Assembly (NCBI RefSeq): GCF_009674485.1
Contig: NZ_WKJJ01000007.1
Span: 186,001-250,000 of the forward strand
Direction of reading: 5' to 3'
Source of the DNA: Pseudoduganella rivuli
GTDB taxonomy: Bacteria; Pseudomonadota; Gammaproteobacteria; Burkholderiales; Burkholderiaceae_D
Length of the DNA: 64,000 nt
Positions 43,505-53,032 of this stretch are shown one piece after another (the first letter of the stretch is position 1; the number at the start of each line of letters is the position of its first letter). The position numbers and the translations under genes were made by a program. The notes under the pieces were generated by a model that was not told the DNA's origin, did not search any database, and saw only the letters and a program-made list of their open reading frames with translations.

Positions 43505-44404
43505 TTACTGGAGGATCAGCTTGCGGTCGCGCAGCCATTCCTCGGCGCGCCCGGTCCAGTTCGACGCGGAACCGTTGCCGCGGCGCATAGCCATGCCATG
43601 GCCGCCGTGTTCGTAAATCATCATTTCCGCCGGCACGTGGGCGCGGGTCAGGGCCTGGTAATACAGGATGCTGTTTTCCGGCGGGACCAGGCCATCGTCT
43701 TGCGAGTGGATCAGCAAGGTGGGCGGCGTGGCGGCGGTGACCTGTTTTTCCACCGACATCAGTTCGGCCAGTTCCGGCGCCGGCGACTTGCCCAGCAGCG
43801 CGTCGCGCGAACCGAAGTGGCTGGCGGGCGACGTCATGGAAATCACCGGATACATCAGGATCGCGAAGTCCGGGCGGGCGCTGACGGCGTCGAGCGCGTC
43901 GCCGCGTTTGCCGGCAGGGTGGTTGAACAACGTGGAGGCGCTGGCCGCCAGGTGGCCGCCGGCCGAGCTGCCCATGACGCCGATCCGGTCCGGCGCCACG
44001 CCATATTTGTCGGCCTGCGAACGCACCAGGCGGATGGCGCGCAGCACATCCTGCAGCGGCGCCGGGTGGCCATAGTCGGACAAGCGGTATTTCAGGACGA
44101 AGGCGGTGACGCCGAGGCCGGACAGCCACTGCGCATATTGGTGGCCTTCGCGCGTGTAGGACAGGAAGGAATAGCCGCCGCCCGGGCAAATGATGACGGC
44201 GGATTTCGATGCGCGGTCGGGTGCGGCGGGATAGACGGCCAGGGTGGGCTGGCTGACGTTGCTGATCCGTTCGCCATCGACGCGCTCCGGGCCGGGTTGC
44301 TGGCGCGCGTTCGGCACGCCGTCGGGCCACAGTGCCACAATGGTGCCTTGCGCCAGCGCGCCTCCCGTGGCCAGCAACAGCAGTGCCAGTATCCATGAAC
44401 GCAT
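43505..44404 (-). CDS. Secreted alpha/beta-hydrolase, acetyl-xyloglucan/xylan esterase type
   Basis: A 299-residue exported serine esterase of the BD-FAE/acetyl esterase group. After the signal peptide (ending GGALAQG) come the oxyanion block CPGGGYSFLSYTREG, the nucleophile elbow GSSAGGHLA (Ser), the acid HSQDDGLVP (Asp) and the base EHGGHGM (His), all in the expected order. Its position, first in a GH31-containing unit and behind XylR-type motif copy 9, suggests that it removes O-acetyl groups from xylose or galactose residues so that the glycosidases can act. It is divergent from the GH39 gene. An annotation as a generic endo-1,4-xylanase, common for this family in databases, would be misleading. 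Confidence 0.85.
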   Translation of the reverse strand: MRSWILALLLLATGGALAQGTIVALWPDGVPNARQQPGPERVDGERISNVSQPTLAVYPAAPDRASKSAVIICPGGGYSFLSYTREGHQYAQWLSGLGVTAFVLKYRLSDYGHPAPLQDVLRAIRLVRSQADKYGVAPDRIGVMGSSAGGHLAASASTLFNHPAGKRGDALDAVSARPDFAILMYPVISMTSPASHFGSRDALLGKSPAPELAELMSVEKQVTAATPPTLLIHSQDDGLVPPENSILYYQALTRAHVPAEMMIYEHGGHGMAMRRGNGSASNWTGRAEEWLRDRKLILQ

Positions 44405-44472
44405 GGTGTCGTCTCCTTTATATGTTTATGCGTATGATTTCACACTGGCATCTTACCGGCTCGCCCTGGCGC

Positions 44473-44493
44473 CGCCATTACGAAAATCACCGA
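44473..44493 (-). promoter_or_regulatory. XylR-type motif, copy 9 (esterase/GH39 intergenic)
   Basis: Read on the minus strand: TCGGTGATTTTCGTAATGG. It is 69 bases before the esterase start and 104 bases from the GH39 GTG. The GGTGATTTTCG half is exact. Confidence 0.65.
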
Positions 44494-44596
44494 CCCCCTG
44501 AACAATTTACCGTAAGTGTTTCCCCTGCGGCTCCGGGGGGAAATCGATGGTGATAGCATCCGCCTCATTCAACCATGACATAGAGGAGTTCTTACG

Positions 44597-46189
44597 GTGA
44601 ATCACGTGCAACGTATCGGCCTTGCGGCGCTCGGCGCCGCCTGTTTATTGACTACGGCGGCCCAGGCGGTCGGCAACGGCAAGGCGCCGGCGCCGGCGCG
44701 CCAGATCGCCCTGGACGCGGCGCAAGCGGCCAAGCCGCTCGACCGCTTTTACGACCTGTCGGTGGGTTCCGACTATCCCGGCACCCTGATCCGCGACGAC
44801 AGCATGGCGCAGCTGAAAACGCTGGTCGATGAAACGGGCTTCCGCTACATCCGCTTCCACGCGATCTTCCACGACGTGCTGAACACGGTGCGCATCGAGA
44901 ACGGCAAGACGGTCTATAACTGGACCAAAATCGATGAACTGTACGACAAACTGCTGGCGCGCCGCATCAAGCCGTTCGTCGAACTGGGCTTCACGCCGAA
45001 GGCGTTGGCCACGTCGAACAACCAGATCTTCTACTGGGCCGGCAACACGTCGCATCCGAAACTGGATGGCTGGCATGACTTGATCGACGCCTTCGTGCGC
45101 CATATCCAGCAGCGCTATGGCAAGGAAGAGGTGCGGAGCTGGTTCTTCGAAGTGTGGAACGAACCGAACCTGGACGGTTTCTGGGAAAAGGCCGACCAGA
45201 AAGCGTACTTCGAACTGTATGACGTGACGGCCAGGGCCATCAAGGCCATCGACCCGCAACTGCGCGTGGGAGGGCCGTCGACGGCTGGCGCGGCATGGGT
45301 GCCTGAATTCCTCGATCACGTGTCGAAAAGCGGCGCCGCGGTCGATTTCGTGACCACGCACACGTATGGCGTGGATCACGGTTTCCTCGACGAGAAAGGT
45401 GTGGAAGACACCAAGCTGTCGCCGTCGCCCGATGCGATCATTGGCGACGTGCGCCGCGTGCGTGAACAGATCTCCGCCTCGAAGTTCCCGGGCCTGCCGC
45501 TGTACTTCACGGAATGGAGCACCAGCTACAACCCGCGCGACGTGGTGCACGATTCGTACATCGGCGCGGCCTACATCCTCAGCAAGCTGCAGGGCACCAA
45601 GGGCCTGGTGCAGGGCATGAGCTACTGGACCTACACCGACCTGTTCGAGGAGCCTGGCCCGCCAACCAAGCCGTTCGAAGGCGGCTTCGGGCTGATGAAC
45701 CCGCAGGGCATCCGCAAGGGCCCGTATTTTGCGTATAAATACCTGCACGCGCTGAGCGGCAAGGAAATCCCGGTCAAGGATGGCCAGGTGATGGCGGCCG
45801 CCGATGGCGCCGCGCTGCGCGCCGTGGTATGGGATTTCCAGCTGCCGCAGCAGCCGGTCAGCAACCGTTCCTTCTTCACCCGCGTGCTGCCTGCCACGCC
45901 GTCGGCGCCGGCGGCCATCCAGTTCCGCAATGCGAAGGCCGGCAAATACCGCCTGCAAGTGCGCCGTACCGGCTTCAAGGCCAATGACGCGCACACGGCC
46001 TACATTGAAATGGGCGCGCCCAAGGAATTGACGCCGGCGCAGCTGACCCAGCTGACCGCGCTGACCAAGGACGCGCCGGAAACCGACCGCGTGGTCACGG
46101 TCGGCAAGGGTGGATCGTATGACGTCACCGTACCGATGCGCAGCAATGACGTCGTGCTGGTGACCCTGGAGCCGGTGGCGAATCGTTAA
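44597..46189 (+). CDS. GH39 beta-xylosidase, secreted
   Basis: A 530-residue GH39 enzyme that removes non-reducing-end beta-xylose. It starts at a GTG (44597) with GAGGAG 8 bases upstream; the signal peptide ends AAQAVG. The barrel carries FFEVWNEPNLDGFW with acid/base Glu189 and LYFTEWSTSYN with nucleophile Glu306, plus the family's RYIRFHAIFHD and FVTTHTYGVDHG strands. A beta-sandwich end domain follows from about residue 410. Its TAA shares the bases TTAA with the stop of the convergent GH2 gene. Its presence widens the locus from xyloglucan to xylan-derived oligosaccharides, or to beta-xylosyl residues exposed after debranching. Confidence 0.92.
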   Translation: MNHVQRIGLAALGAACLLTTAAQAVGNGKAPAPARQIALDAAQAAKPLDRFYDLSVGSDYPGTLIRDDSMAQLKTLVDETGFRYIRFHAIFHDVLNTVRIENGKTVYNWTKIDELYDKLLARRIKPFVELGFTPKALATSNNQIFYWAGNTSHPKLDGWHDLIDAFVRHIQQRYGKEEVRSWFFEVWNEPNLDGFWEKADQKAYFELYDVTARAIKAIDPQLRVGGPSTAGAAWVPEFLDHVSKSGAAVDFVTTHTYGVDHGFLDEKGVEDTKLSPSPDAIIGDVRRVREQISASKFPGLPLYFTEWSTSYNPRDVVHDSYIGAAYILSKLQGTKGLVQGMSYWTYTDLFEEPGPPTKPFEGGFGLMNPQGIRKGPYFAYKYLHALSGKEIPVKDGQVMAAADGAALRAVVWDFQLPQQPVSNRSFFTRVLPATPSAPAAIQFRNAKAGKYRLQVRRTGFKANDAHTAYIEMGAPKELTPAQLTQLTALTKDAPETDRVVTVGKGGSYDVTVPMRSNDVVLVTLEPVANR

Positions 46190-48255
46190 TCCGGTTTCCG
46201 TTCCGGCGCCGCCGGCTGGTAATGCCAGTCGGCGGCATCGGTGGCGACGCCCGCGCTGACCTCGATGCGGTTCGTTCCCGGGGACAGCAGAACGTTCCAG
46301 GTGGCGATGCGGCCGGCCACCGCCTGCGTGCCCTGTTCGACGCCATTGACGCGCAGGCTGACGCGGGACTGGTTGCTGTACACCTTGACTTGCACCTCGG
46401 CGTCCTTGCGCCGCGTATGGCGGCGCGACGTCAGGTAGACCATCGGTTTCGACGTCCAGTTGGCCTGGTACCAGTAAAACGCATCTTTTCTTACGGCGCG
46501 GTCATAGCTGACCAGCCCCTTGTCATTGAAGCCCCGCGTATCGCCTTCGTTGCGGAAGGCGGACGGGAAGTCGAATCCCACCCAGACAAACGATGACCAC
46601 AGCCACGGCCGCGCTTCCAGCTGGCGCCACGCGGCTTCGTGGTACAGGGCCTGGTATTGTTCGGGGTGCCAGTTGCCGCCGGGCTGCGGACGCTGCGGCG
46701 GATCCTGCTGGTGTTGCGCGCTGCCGCCGGCGCCGTATTCGCTGACTGATTCCGGCGTGTCCGGGCGCAACGCGTGGTTTTTGTCCAGGAACGGGCCGAG
46801 GTCGGCGAATTCACCGTCATACCAGCCGTAATACACGTTCGAGCCCACCGCGTCCGTATGCGACGCCTGCGGGCCGTCGATCGCGGCGCAGCAGTTGGCG
46901 TACGCGGTCGGGCGGCCGGGATCCTCTTCCTGCGCGACCCGCTGTAGCGCCGACAGCACGCTGGCGCTGTCGGCATCGACTTTGTAGATTTCATTGCCGA
47001 GACCCCAGACCATGACGGACGGATGATGGCTGTTTTGCCGGATCAGTTCGCGCAGTTGCTGCGTGCTGTTGGCCAGGAATGCCGGGGTGCCGCTGATTTC
47101 CGCCGTCAGCGGCGCTTCCGTCCAGACCAGCCAGCCAAGGCGGTCGGCCAGGTCATACGCATGTTGCGGATGCTGGTAGTGCGCAAAGCGCAGGCCGGTG
47201 ACGCCCAGGTCGGACAGGATACGGTAATCGGCATCGATGTCGGCGCTGGAGACGGCGGGGCCTTTGCCGGGCAGGAAGGTCTGGTGCACGTTGACGCCAT
47301 GGACCGGATAAGGCGCGCCGTTCAGAAGCAAGCCCCGCGCGGGATCGAGACGGACGTCGCGCAGGCCGGTCTGGAACGCCAACTGGTCCAGCTGGCCGGC
47401 GGTCTTGCGGGCGAACTTCGCGCCGGGCGCCGGTTCCGCCTCGCCATGCAGTTCCGCTTCGCTGGTGTACAGGTAAGGGTCGCGCGCGCCGTGCCACAGG
47501 TGCGGCGACGCCAGCACGCTGTCCAGCGCGACGGCCGTGACGGTGCGCGGCGGCAGCGTCACGGCCTTGCGCGCGGTGGCGACCACCTTGCCGCCGGCAT
47601 CGCGCAGCCGGAGCGTGACGGTGGCGCGCACCGCGCGGGCACGGTCGTTGGCCACGCGGGCGGTCCACGCCAGCACGGCCCGCTCGGCCGACACGCCGCC
47701 GGCACGGAAATACACGCCGGGGCCGCCGTAATCGAGCATGTCGAAGTGCACATCGCCGGTCGTCACCAGCCGCACCGGCCGGTACAGGCCTCCCGCCATC
47801 GTGTAATCGCCGCCGAGCGGCGCCACGTCGCTGTTGCGGGCATTGTCGACTTTCACTTCGATGTCGTTGCGCCCCGCCTTCAGCCATGGCGTGACGTCGA
47901 AGCGGAAGCGCGCGAAACCGCCGGCATGGCGGCCGGCGTCATGGCCATTGACGCGGACTTCCGTGACCAGCATGGCGCCGTCGAATTCAAGGTAATGGCG
48001 CCGGCCCTTGCCGGCGTGGTCCAGGTGCAGCGTGCGGCGGTACAGGGCCGCGCCCCGGTAATATTGGGCACTGGTGCTGTCGGCGGCATTGAAGCTGTGG
48101 GGCAGGGAGACGCTTTGCCAATCCTGCCGGCCCGCCAGCTGGAAATCCCAGCCGGTGTCGAGAGGGAGGATGGTGCGCGCGGGTGCGCTCCAGGCAGCCG
48201 GCGCCAGCAGGAACGCTGGCAATATCCACGTGGCGATACGGGTTGGTGTAGGCAT
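46186..48255 (-). CDS. GH2 beta-galactosidase-family enzyme, secreted
   Basis: A 689-residue GH2 enzyme with signal peptide (ending AAWSAPA). Order: jelly-roll domain (WDFQLAGRQDWQSVSLPHSFN, DNARNSDVAPLGGDYTMAGGLYRPV), Ig-like domain, TIM barrel (GVNVHQTFLPGKG, WGLGNEIYKVD with the acid/base Glu, ESVSEYGAGG with the nucleophile Glu) and a C-terminal Ig-like segment (AEVQVKVYSNQSRVSLRVNG). It is shorter than LacZ and closer to periplasmic exo-acting GH2 proteins; beta-galactosidase is the likeliest activity, with beta-mannosidase or glucuronidase possible. Divergent from the GH35 gene, it shares a promoter region with two XylR-type motifs. The stop codon overlaps that of the convergent GH39 gene by three bases. 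Confidence 0.87.
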   Translation of the reverse strand: MPTPTRIATWILPAFLLAPAAWSAPARTILPLDTGWDFQLAGRQDWQSVSLPHSFNAADSTSAQYYRGAALYRRTLHLDHAGKGRRHYLEFDGAMLVTEVRVNGHDAGRHAGGFARFRFDVTPWLKAGRNDIEVKVDNARNSDVAPLGGDYTMAGGLYRPVRLVTTGDVHFDMLDYGGPGVYFRAGGVSAERAVLAWTARVANDRARAVRATVTLRLRDAGGKVVATARKAVTLPPRTVTAVALDSVLASPHLWHGARDPYLYTSEAELHGEAEPAPGAKFARKTAGQLDQLAFQTGLRDVRLDPARGLLLNGAPYPVHGVNVHQTFLPGKGPAVSSADIDADYRILSDLGVTGLRFAHYQHPQHAYDLADRLGWLVWTEAPLTAEISGTPAFLANSTQQLRELIRQNSHHPSVMVWGLGNEIYKVDADSASVLSALQRVAQEEDPGRPTAYANCCAAIDGPQASHTDAVGSNVYYGWYDGEFADLGPFLDKNHALRPDTPESVSEYGAGGSAQHQQDPPQRPQPGGNWHPEQYQALYHEAAWRQLEARPWLWSSFVWVGFDFPSAFRNEGDTRGFNDKGLVSYDRAVRKDAFYWYQANWTSKPMVYLTSRRHTRRKDAEVQVKVYSNQSRVSLRVNGVEQGTQAVAGRIATWNVLLSPGTNRIEVSAGVATDAADWHYQPAAPERKPD

Positions 48256-48308
48256 GTCTGCATTTTTCGTTGGTGTATCGCGGGATTGTGCATGGGGCGG
48301 CTGCGCGC

Positions 48309-48329
48309 GGCAATCGTCAAAATCACCAA
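48309..48329 (-). promoter_or_regulatory. XylR-type motif, copy 10 (GH2 side)
   Basis: Minus strand: TTGGTGATTTTGACGATTG plus CC, 54 bases before the GH2 start. Only three positions differ from the core. Confidence 0.7.
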
Positions 48330-48367
48330 TTTGCCCACAAGATCAGTTGGCTGATTTTTTAGCCGGC

Positions 48368-48388
48368 TTACGAATTTTCACAATTGCC
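48368..48388 (+). promoter_or_regulatory. XylR-type motif, copy 11 (GH35 side)
   Basis: TTACGAATTTTCACAATTG plus CC, 66 bases before the GH35 start. The right half ATTTTC-CAATTGCC is well kept. With copy 10 it gives each divergent gene its own site at similar spacing. Confidence 0.55.
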
Positions 48389-48453
48389 CCATGTTTTTTA
48401 TGCGGGCAAAATGGGTTGGTGAAACTACGACAATTCCGGACCTGGGAAACTCA

Positions 48454-50115
48454 ATGAAGAAATCCAACGGCGGCCTGCTGGCTGCCTTGTGCGCGCTGGC
48501 GCTCTCCACCGCGCACCCCGGCGCCATGGCCGACGCGCCGATGCCGCACCTGGTACAAAACGATGGACGCTACGCGCTGATGGTCGACGGCAAGCCGTTC
48601 ACCGTGCTGGGCGTGCAGGCGCACAATTCCAGCAACTATCCGGCCGCGCTGGCGGACGTGTGGGCCGCCGTGAAGGATGCCCATGCCAACACGCTGGAAA
48701 TCCCGGTGGCGTGGGAACAGATCGAACCGGCCGAGGGCAAGTTCGATTTCAGCTACGTCGACACGCTGGTGGCGCAGGCGCGCCAGAACAAGGTGCGGCT
48801 GGTGCTGCTGTGGTTCGGTACCTGGAAGAACACCAGCCCGCAATACACGCCGGAATGGGTCAAGTTCGACAACCAGCGCTTCCCGCGCATGGTGAACAAG
48901 GATGGCAAGGACAGTTATTGCCTGTCGCCGCTGGGCGAGCAGACGCTGAAGGCCGACACCAAGGCGTTCACCGCGCTGATGGCGCACGTGAAGAAGATCG
49001 ACGCCGCGCACCGCACCGTGATCATGGTGCAGGTGGAAAATGAAGTCGGCACCTACGGCACGGTGCGCGATTTCAGCCCCCGGGGCGAGGCGGCAATCCG
49101 CCAACCGGTGCCACCGGCGGTCCTGGCGCGCAAGAAGTCGCCCGTGCCCGGCGCCGCCAGCGGCAACTGGTCCGACGTCTACGGCCCGTATGCTGACGAA
49201 TATTTCCACGCGTATGCGATCGCCAGCTACATTGAAACCATCGCCAAGGCGGGACGCGCGGTGTACGACTTGCCGATGTACGTCAACAATGCGCTGCGCG
49301 ACCCGCAGGAACCGATGGCGCCGTGGAAAGGCAATTTCGCCAGCGGCGGCCCGACCTATGACGTGATCGACATCTACAAGGCGGCCGCGCCGCACATCGA
49401 CATTGCCGCGCCCGACATTTACTCGCCGGAGTCGAACAAGGTGACGGCGCACCTCGACCGCTTCCAGCGCCGCGACAATGCGTTGCTCGTGCCGGAGATG
49501 GGCAATGCCGAAGGCTACGCCCGCTATACCTACCAGATCCTGGGGCGCGGCGCGATCGGCGTGGCGCCGTTTGGCGTCGATTATTTTGACTACAGTAACT
49601 ACCCGCTGGGCTCCAAGCGCACCGACAAGGCCATGGCCGCGCCATTCGGCAAGATTTACGAAGCGTTCCGTCCAATGGCGCAACTGTGGGCCCAATGGGC
49701 GCTGGAAGGCCGCACCTATGGCGTGGCGGAGAGCGATGAGCGCACGCCGCAAACCGTGGCGCTGAAAAACTGGACCGTCACGGCATCGTTCCGCGAGTGG
49801 CAGTTCGGCAATCCGGGCGAAGCGGCCAGCAAGAAGGATTTCCTGCACAATTCCGACATCCCGAATGGCGGCGCGGCGCTGGCGCAGACCGGCGACAACG
49901 AATTCATCGTGATTGGCCAGCAGATCCGCCTCAGCTTCGCCGGCGCCGGCGTCAATGCCGGCAAGCCCTCCATGTATGCGCGCGTCGAGCAGGGACATTT
50001 CGATGCGGCGGGCAAATGGGTCATGGAACGCAACTGGAATGGCGACCAGGTTGACTACGGCCTGAACCTGCCGGCTCGTCCCACCGTGCTGAAAGTACGG
50101 CTGGGCACCTATTAA
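48454..50115 (+). CDS. GH35 beta-galactosidase (Bgl35A-like), secreted
   Basis: A 553-residue GH35 enzyme with a DUF5597-type C-terminal domain, the architecture of the xyloglucan-specific Cellvibrio japonicus Bgl35A. It starts at 48454 (MKKSNGGLLAALCALALS, then AHPGAMA). Seen: the opening GRYALMVDGKPFTVLGVQAHNSSNYP, the acid/base Glu197 in MVQVENEVGTYG, the nucleophile Glu348 in LLVPEMGNAEG, and the C-terminal beta domain (DNEFIVIGQQIRLSFAG). It is followed after 25 bases by a PA14-containing GH31 gene. The same pair, Bgl35A and Xyl31A, handles galactose then xylose removal in C. japonicus, which is the strongest single argument that xyloglucan is the target. Confidence 0.93.
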   Translation: MKKSNGGLLAALCALALSTAHPGAMADAPMPHLVQNDGRYALMVDGKPFTVLGVQAHNSSNYPAALADVWAAVKDAHANTLEIPVAWEQIEPAEGKFDFSYVDTLVAQARQNKVRLVLLWFGTWKNTSPQYTPEWVKFDNQRFPRMVNKDGKDSYCLSPLGEQTLKADTKAFTALMAHVKKIDAAHRTVIMVQVENEVGTYGTVRDFSPRGEAAIRQPVPPAVLARKKSPVPGAASGNWSDVYGPYADEYFHAYAIASYIETIAKAGRAVYDLPMYVNNALRDPQEPMAPWKGNFASGGPTYDVIDIYKAAAPHIDIAAPDIYSPESNKVTAHLDRFQRRDNALLVPEMGNAEGYARYTYQILGRGAIGVAPFGVDYFDYSNYPLGSKRTDKAMAAPFGKIYEAFRPMAQLWAQWALEGRTYGVAESDERTPQTVALKNWTVTASFREWQFGNPGEAASKKDFLHNSDIPNGGAALAQTGDNEFIVIGQQIRLSFAGAGVNAGKPSMYARVEQGHFDAAGKWVMERNWNGDQVDYGLNLPARPTVLKVRLGTY

Positions 50116-50140
50116 TGCGCGACACAACAAGGAAACAGCA

Positions 50141-53017
50141 ATGCAAATGAAACCGATGACAGCGGCGGTATGGCTGGCGCTGGCCGCATCCGGCCACGCG
50201 TTTGCCGGCAGCTTTGAACAGACGGCAAGCGGCGTGACCGTCAAGCCCGACCAGGGCCCGGCCCGCGAAATCCGCCTGGAAGTCATGAGCGACAACATCA
50301 TCCATGTGGTCAAGACCGACCAGGCGGGCAAGCAGTTGACGCCATCGCTGATGACAGTGGCCGCGCCATGCACCAGCTGCCAGTTCACGGTGGCCGCCGC
50401 CGGCGGCAAGACAGTGACGCTGAAGGCGGGCAAGATTTCCGCCACCGTGGCATTGGCCAGCGGGGCCGTGCAATTTGCCGATGCGGCCGGCAAGGTCTTC
50501 CTGCGCCAGGCGGCGGAAACCATGACGCCGATGACGATCGGCGGCAAGCCGTTCAATGCCGTGACGGAAGGCTTCAATCACGGCACCAGGGATGCGTACT
50601 ACGGGCTGGGCCAGCACCAGAACGGGCAAATGAACCTGAATGGCGAAGACGTGCTGCTGGCGCAGCACAACATGGACGTGGCCGTGCCGTTCGTGGTGTC
50701 GGACAAGAACTATGGCCTGCTGTGGGATAACAATTCGATTTCGCGCTTCGGCAATCCGAAACCGTATGGCCCGATGGTCCGTGACCTGGCGCTGGTGGAC
50801 GACGAGGGCAAGCCGGGCGGCCTGACGGCCCGCTATTACGTTGGCGGCAAGCTGGTATTCACGCGCCATGAAAAGGACATCGCGTACCAGTTCCTGAAAG
50901 ACGTGGCCGAGAACTGGCCAAAGGAAGTGGGCAACCTGAAGGAATTGAAAGACGTGAAGGTGGTGTGGGACGCGACGCTGTCGTCCGACAAGCCCGGCGT
51001 GCACAAGATGCAGCTGTATGCGTCCGATTACGCGACCCTGACCATCGACGGCAAGCAGGTGCTGGACGTGTGGCGCCAGGACTGGAATCCGTGGTATCAC
51101 AATTTTGAAGTGAACTTCAGCAAGGGCAAGCCGGTCAAGCTGCACCTGGAATGGAAGCCGGGCGGCGGCATGGTGGCCATCACCCACAGCGATCCGTTGC
51201 CGGCCCCCGAGCGCCATTCGCTGACGATGTCGTCCGAGATCGCGGAAGCCATCAATTACCACGTGATCAGCGGCACCAGCATCGACAACGTGATTGCCGG
51301 CTATCGCCACCTGACCGGCCAGGCGCCGATGATGCCGAAATGGACCTATGGCTTCTGGCAATCGCGCCAGCGCTATGAAACCCAGGAACAATTGCTGGAC
51401 GTGGTGCGCGAATACCGCAAGCAGGGCTGGCCGCTGGACGCCATCGTGCAGGACTGGTTCTACTGGCCCGAAAATGGCTGGGGCACGCACGACTTCGACA
51501 AGGTGCGCTTCCCGAACCCCAAGGCCATGGTCGACGAAGTCCACAAGAACAACGCCCGCGTGATGCTGTCGATCTGGGGCAAGTTCTACGCCGACACGGA
51601 CAACTACAAGGAATTCGCGGCCAAGGGCCACATGTGGACCAAGAACGTGGAAAACGGCGCGCTGGACTGGGTCGGCCCGGGCTACAAGAACAGCCATTAC
51701 GACCCGTACACGCAGGAAGCGCGCGACATTTACTATCGCCAGCTGAAAACCAAGCTGGTGGACCTGGGCTTTGACGCGTGGTGGATGGATAACAGCGAAG
51801 CCGACGTGCTGTCCAACAGCCGCCTGGAAGACTTCAAGAAGCTGATCGGCCCGACCGTGTATGGCGCCGGTGAAATCACGTTCAACCCGTACAGCTTGAT
51901 GCACACCAAGGCCATGATCGACGGCTTGCGCCGCGACCAGCCGGACCAGCGCCAGTTCATCCTGTCGCGTTCGGGCTTTGCCGGCATCCAGCGCAATTCG
52001 GTGGCGGTATGGAGTGGCGACACGGTGGCGCGCTGGAACAACCTGTACGACCAGATTTCCGCCGGCGTCAGCTTCTCGATGTCGGGCATTCCGAACTGGA
52101 CGCACGATATCGGCGGCTATGCGCAGGAAACCCGCTACCAGAGCGGCGACATCGGTTCGGCCCAGGAAAACCGCAGCACGGGCCCGCAGGAAATGAAGCC
52201 GGAGGATTTGAAGGAATGGCAGGAATTGAATTTGCGCTGGTTCCAGTTCGGCGCCTTCAGCCCGCTGTTCCGTTCGCACGGCGAAGTGGTCAAGCGCGAA
52301 ATCCACGTCATCGCGCCGGAAGGCTCGGAAATGCGCGACTCGATGGTCTGGTACGACAAGCTGCGCTACCGCCTGATGCCTTACATCTACGCCACGGCGT
52401 CGGACACGCACCACAATTCCGGCACCATCATGCGCGGCCTGGTGATGGATTTCCCGCAAGACGGCAAGGTCAAGGATATCCGCGACCAATACCTGTTCGG
52501 CCACAACCTGATGGTGGCGCCGGTCTACACCTATGGCGCGCGCGAACGCAAGGTGTACATGCCGAAGGGGGCGTCGTGGTATGACTTCGATACGGGCGCG
52601 GTTTATAAAGGCGGCGCGACCGTCACGGTGAAGGCGCCGTATGGCCGCATTCCGGTGCTGGTGAAGGCCGGCGCGATTGTACCGATGGGCCCTGTGACGC
52701 AATACGTCGATGAAAAACCCGATGCGCCGCTGACCCTCACTGTCTACACGGGCGCCGACGGCAAGTTCAGCCTGTATGAAGACGACGGCGTGACCAACGC
52801 CTACACCCGCGGCGAATTCTCCCGCATCCCGTTGAGCTACGACGACAAGACCGGCGTGGTGACCATCGGCGAGCGCGCCGGCGGTTACAAGGGCATGGTG
52901 GACAAGCGCGAATTCCGTATCCGCTTCATCAAGCCTGGCGTGTCGACGTCGGGCGGCTTTGATGCGGTGGACAAGGTGGTTCGCTATGAGGGCAAGGCGG
53001 TGACGGTACGTCAATAA
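50141..53017 (+). CDS. GH31 alpha-xylosidase with PA14 insert (Xyl31A-like)
   Basis: A 958-residue secreted GH31 enzyme that removes the non-reducing-end alpha-1,6-xylose of xyloglucan oligosaccharides. AAGGA lies 7 bases before the ATG. Signal peptide to HAFAGS; N-terminal sandwich (DAYYGLGQHQNGQMNLNG); a PA14-type domain at about residues 220-365 (GGLTARYYVGGKLVFTR, KMQLYASDYATLTIDGKQVLD); barrel with nucleophile Asp550 (WWMDNSEAD) and acid/base Asp627 (VWSGDTVARW), and DIGGY. It ends with the two usual beta domains. The PA14 insert is the hallmark of C. japonicus Xyl31A, where it helps bind longer xyloglucan oligosaccharides. Downstream is a REP pair instead of a classical terminator. Confidence 0.95.
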   Translation: MQMKPMTAAVWLALAASGHAFAGSFEQTASGVTVKPDQGPAREIRLEVMSDNIIHVVKTDQAGKQLTPSLMTVAAPCTSCQFTVAAAGGKTVTLKAGKISATVALASGAVQFADAAGKVFLRQAAETMTPMTIGGKPFNAVTEGFNHGTRDAYYGLGQHQNGQMNLNGEDVLLAQHNMDVAVPFVVSDKNYGLLWDNNSISRFGNPKPYGPMVRDLALVDDEGKPGGLTARYYVGGKLVFTRHEKDIAYQFLKDVAENWPKEVGNLKELKDVKVVWDATLSSDKPGVHKMQLYASDYATLTIDGKQVLDVWRQDWNPWYHNFEVNFSKGKPVKLHLEWKPGGGMVAITHSDPLPAPERHSLTMSSEIAEAINYHVISGTSIDNVIAGYRHLTGQAPMMPKWTYGFWQSRQRYETQEQLLDVVREYRKQGWPLDAIVQDWFYWPENGWGTHDFDKVRFPNPKAMVDEVHKNNARVMLSIWGKFYADTDNYKEFAAKGHMWTKNVENGALDWVGPGYKNSHYDPYTQEARDIYYRQLKTKLVDLGFDAWWMDNSEADVLSNSRLEDFKKLIGPTVYGAGEITFNPYSLMHTKAMIDGLRRDQPDQRQFILSRSGFAGIQRNSVAVWSGDTVARWNNLYDQISAGVSFSMSGIPNWTHDIGGYAQETRYQSGDIGSAQENRSTGPQEMKPEDLKEWQELNLRWFQFGAFSPLFRSHGEVVKREIHVIAPEGSEMRDSMVWYDKLRYRLMPYIYATASDTHHNSGTIMRGLVMDFPQDGKVKDIRDQYLFGHNLMVAPVYTYGARERKVYMPKGASWYDFDTGAVYKGGATVTVKAPYGRIPVLVKAGAIVPMGPVTQYVDEKPDAPLTLTVYTGADGKFSLYEDDGVTNAYTRGEFSRIPLSYDDKTGVVTIGERAGGYKGMVDKREFRIRFIKPGVSTSGGFDAVDKVVRYEGKAVTVRQ

Positions 53018-53032
53018 CGGTACGTTTATAAG

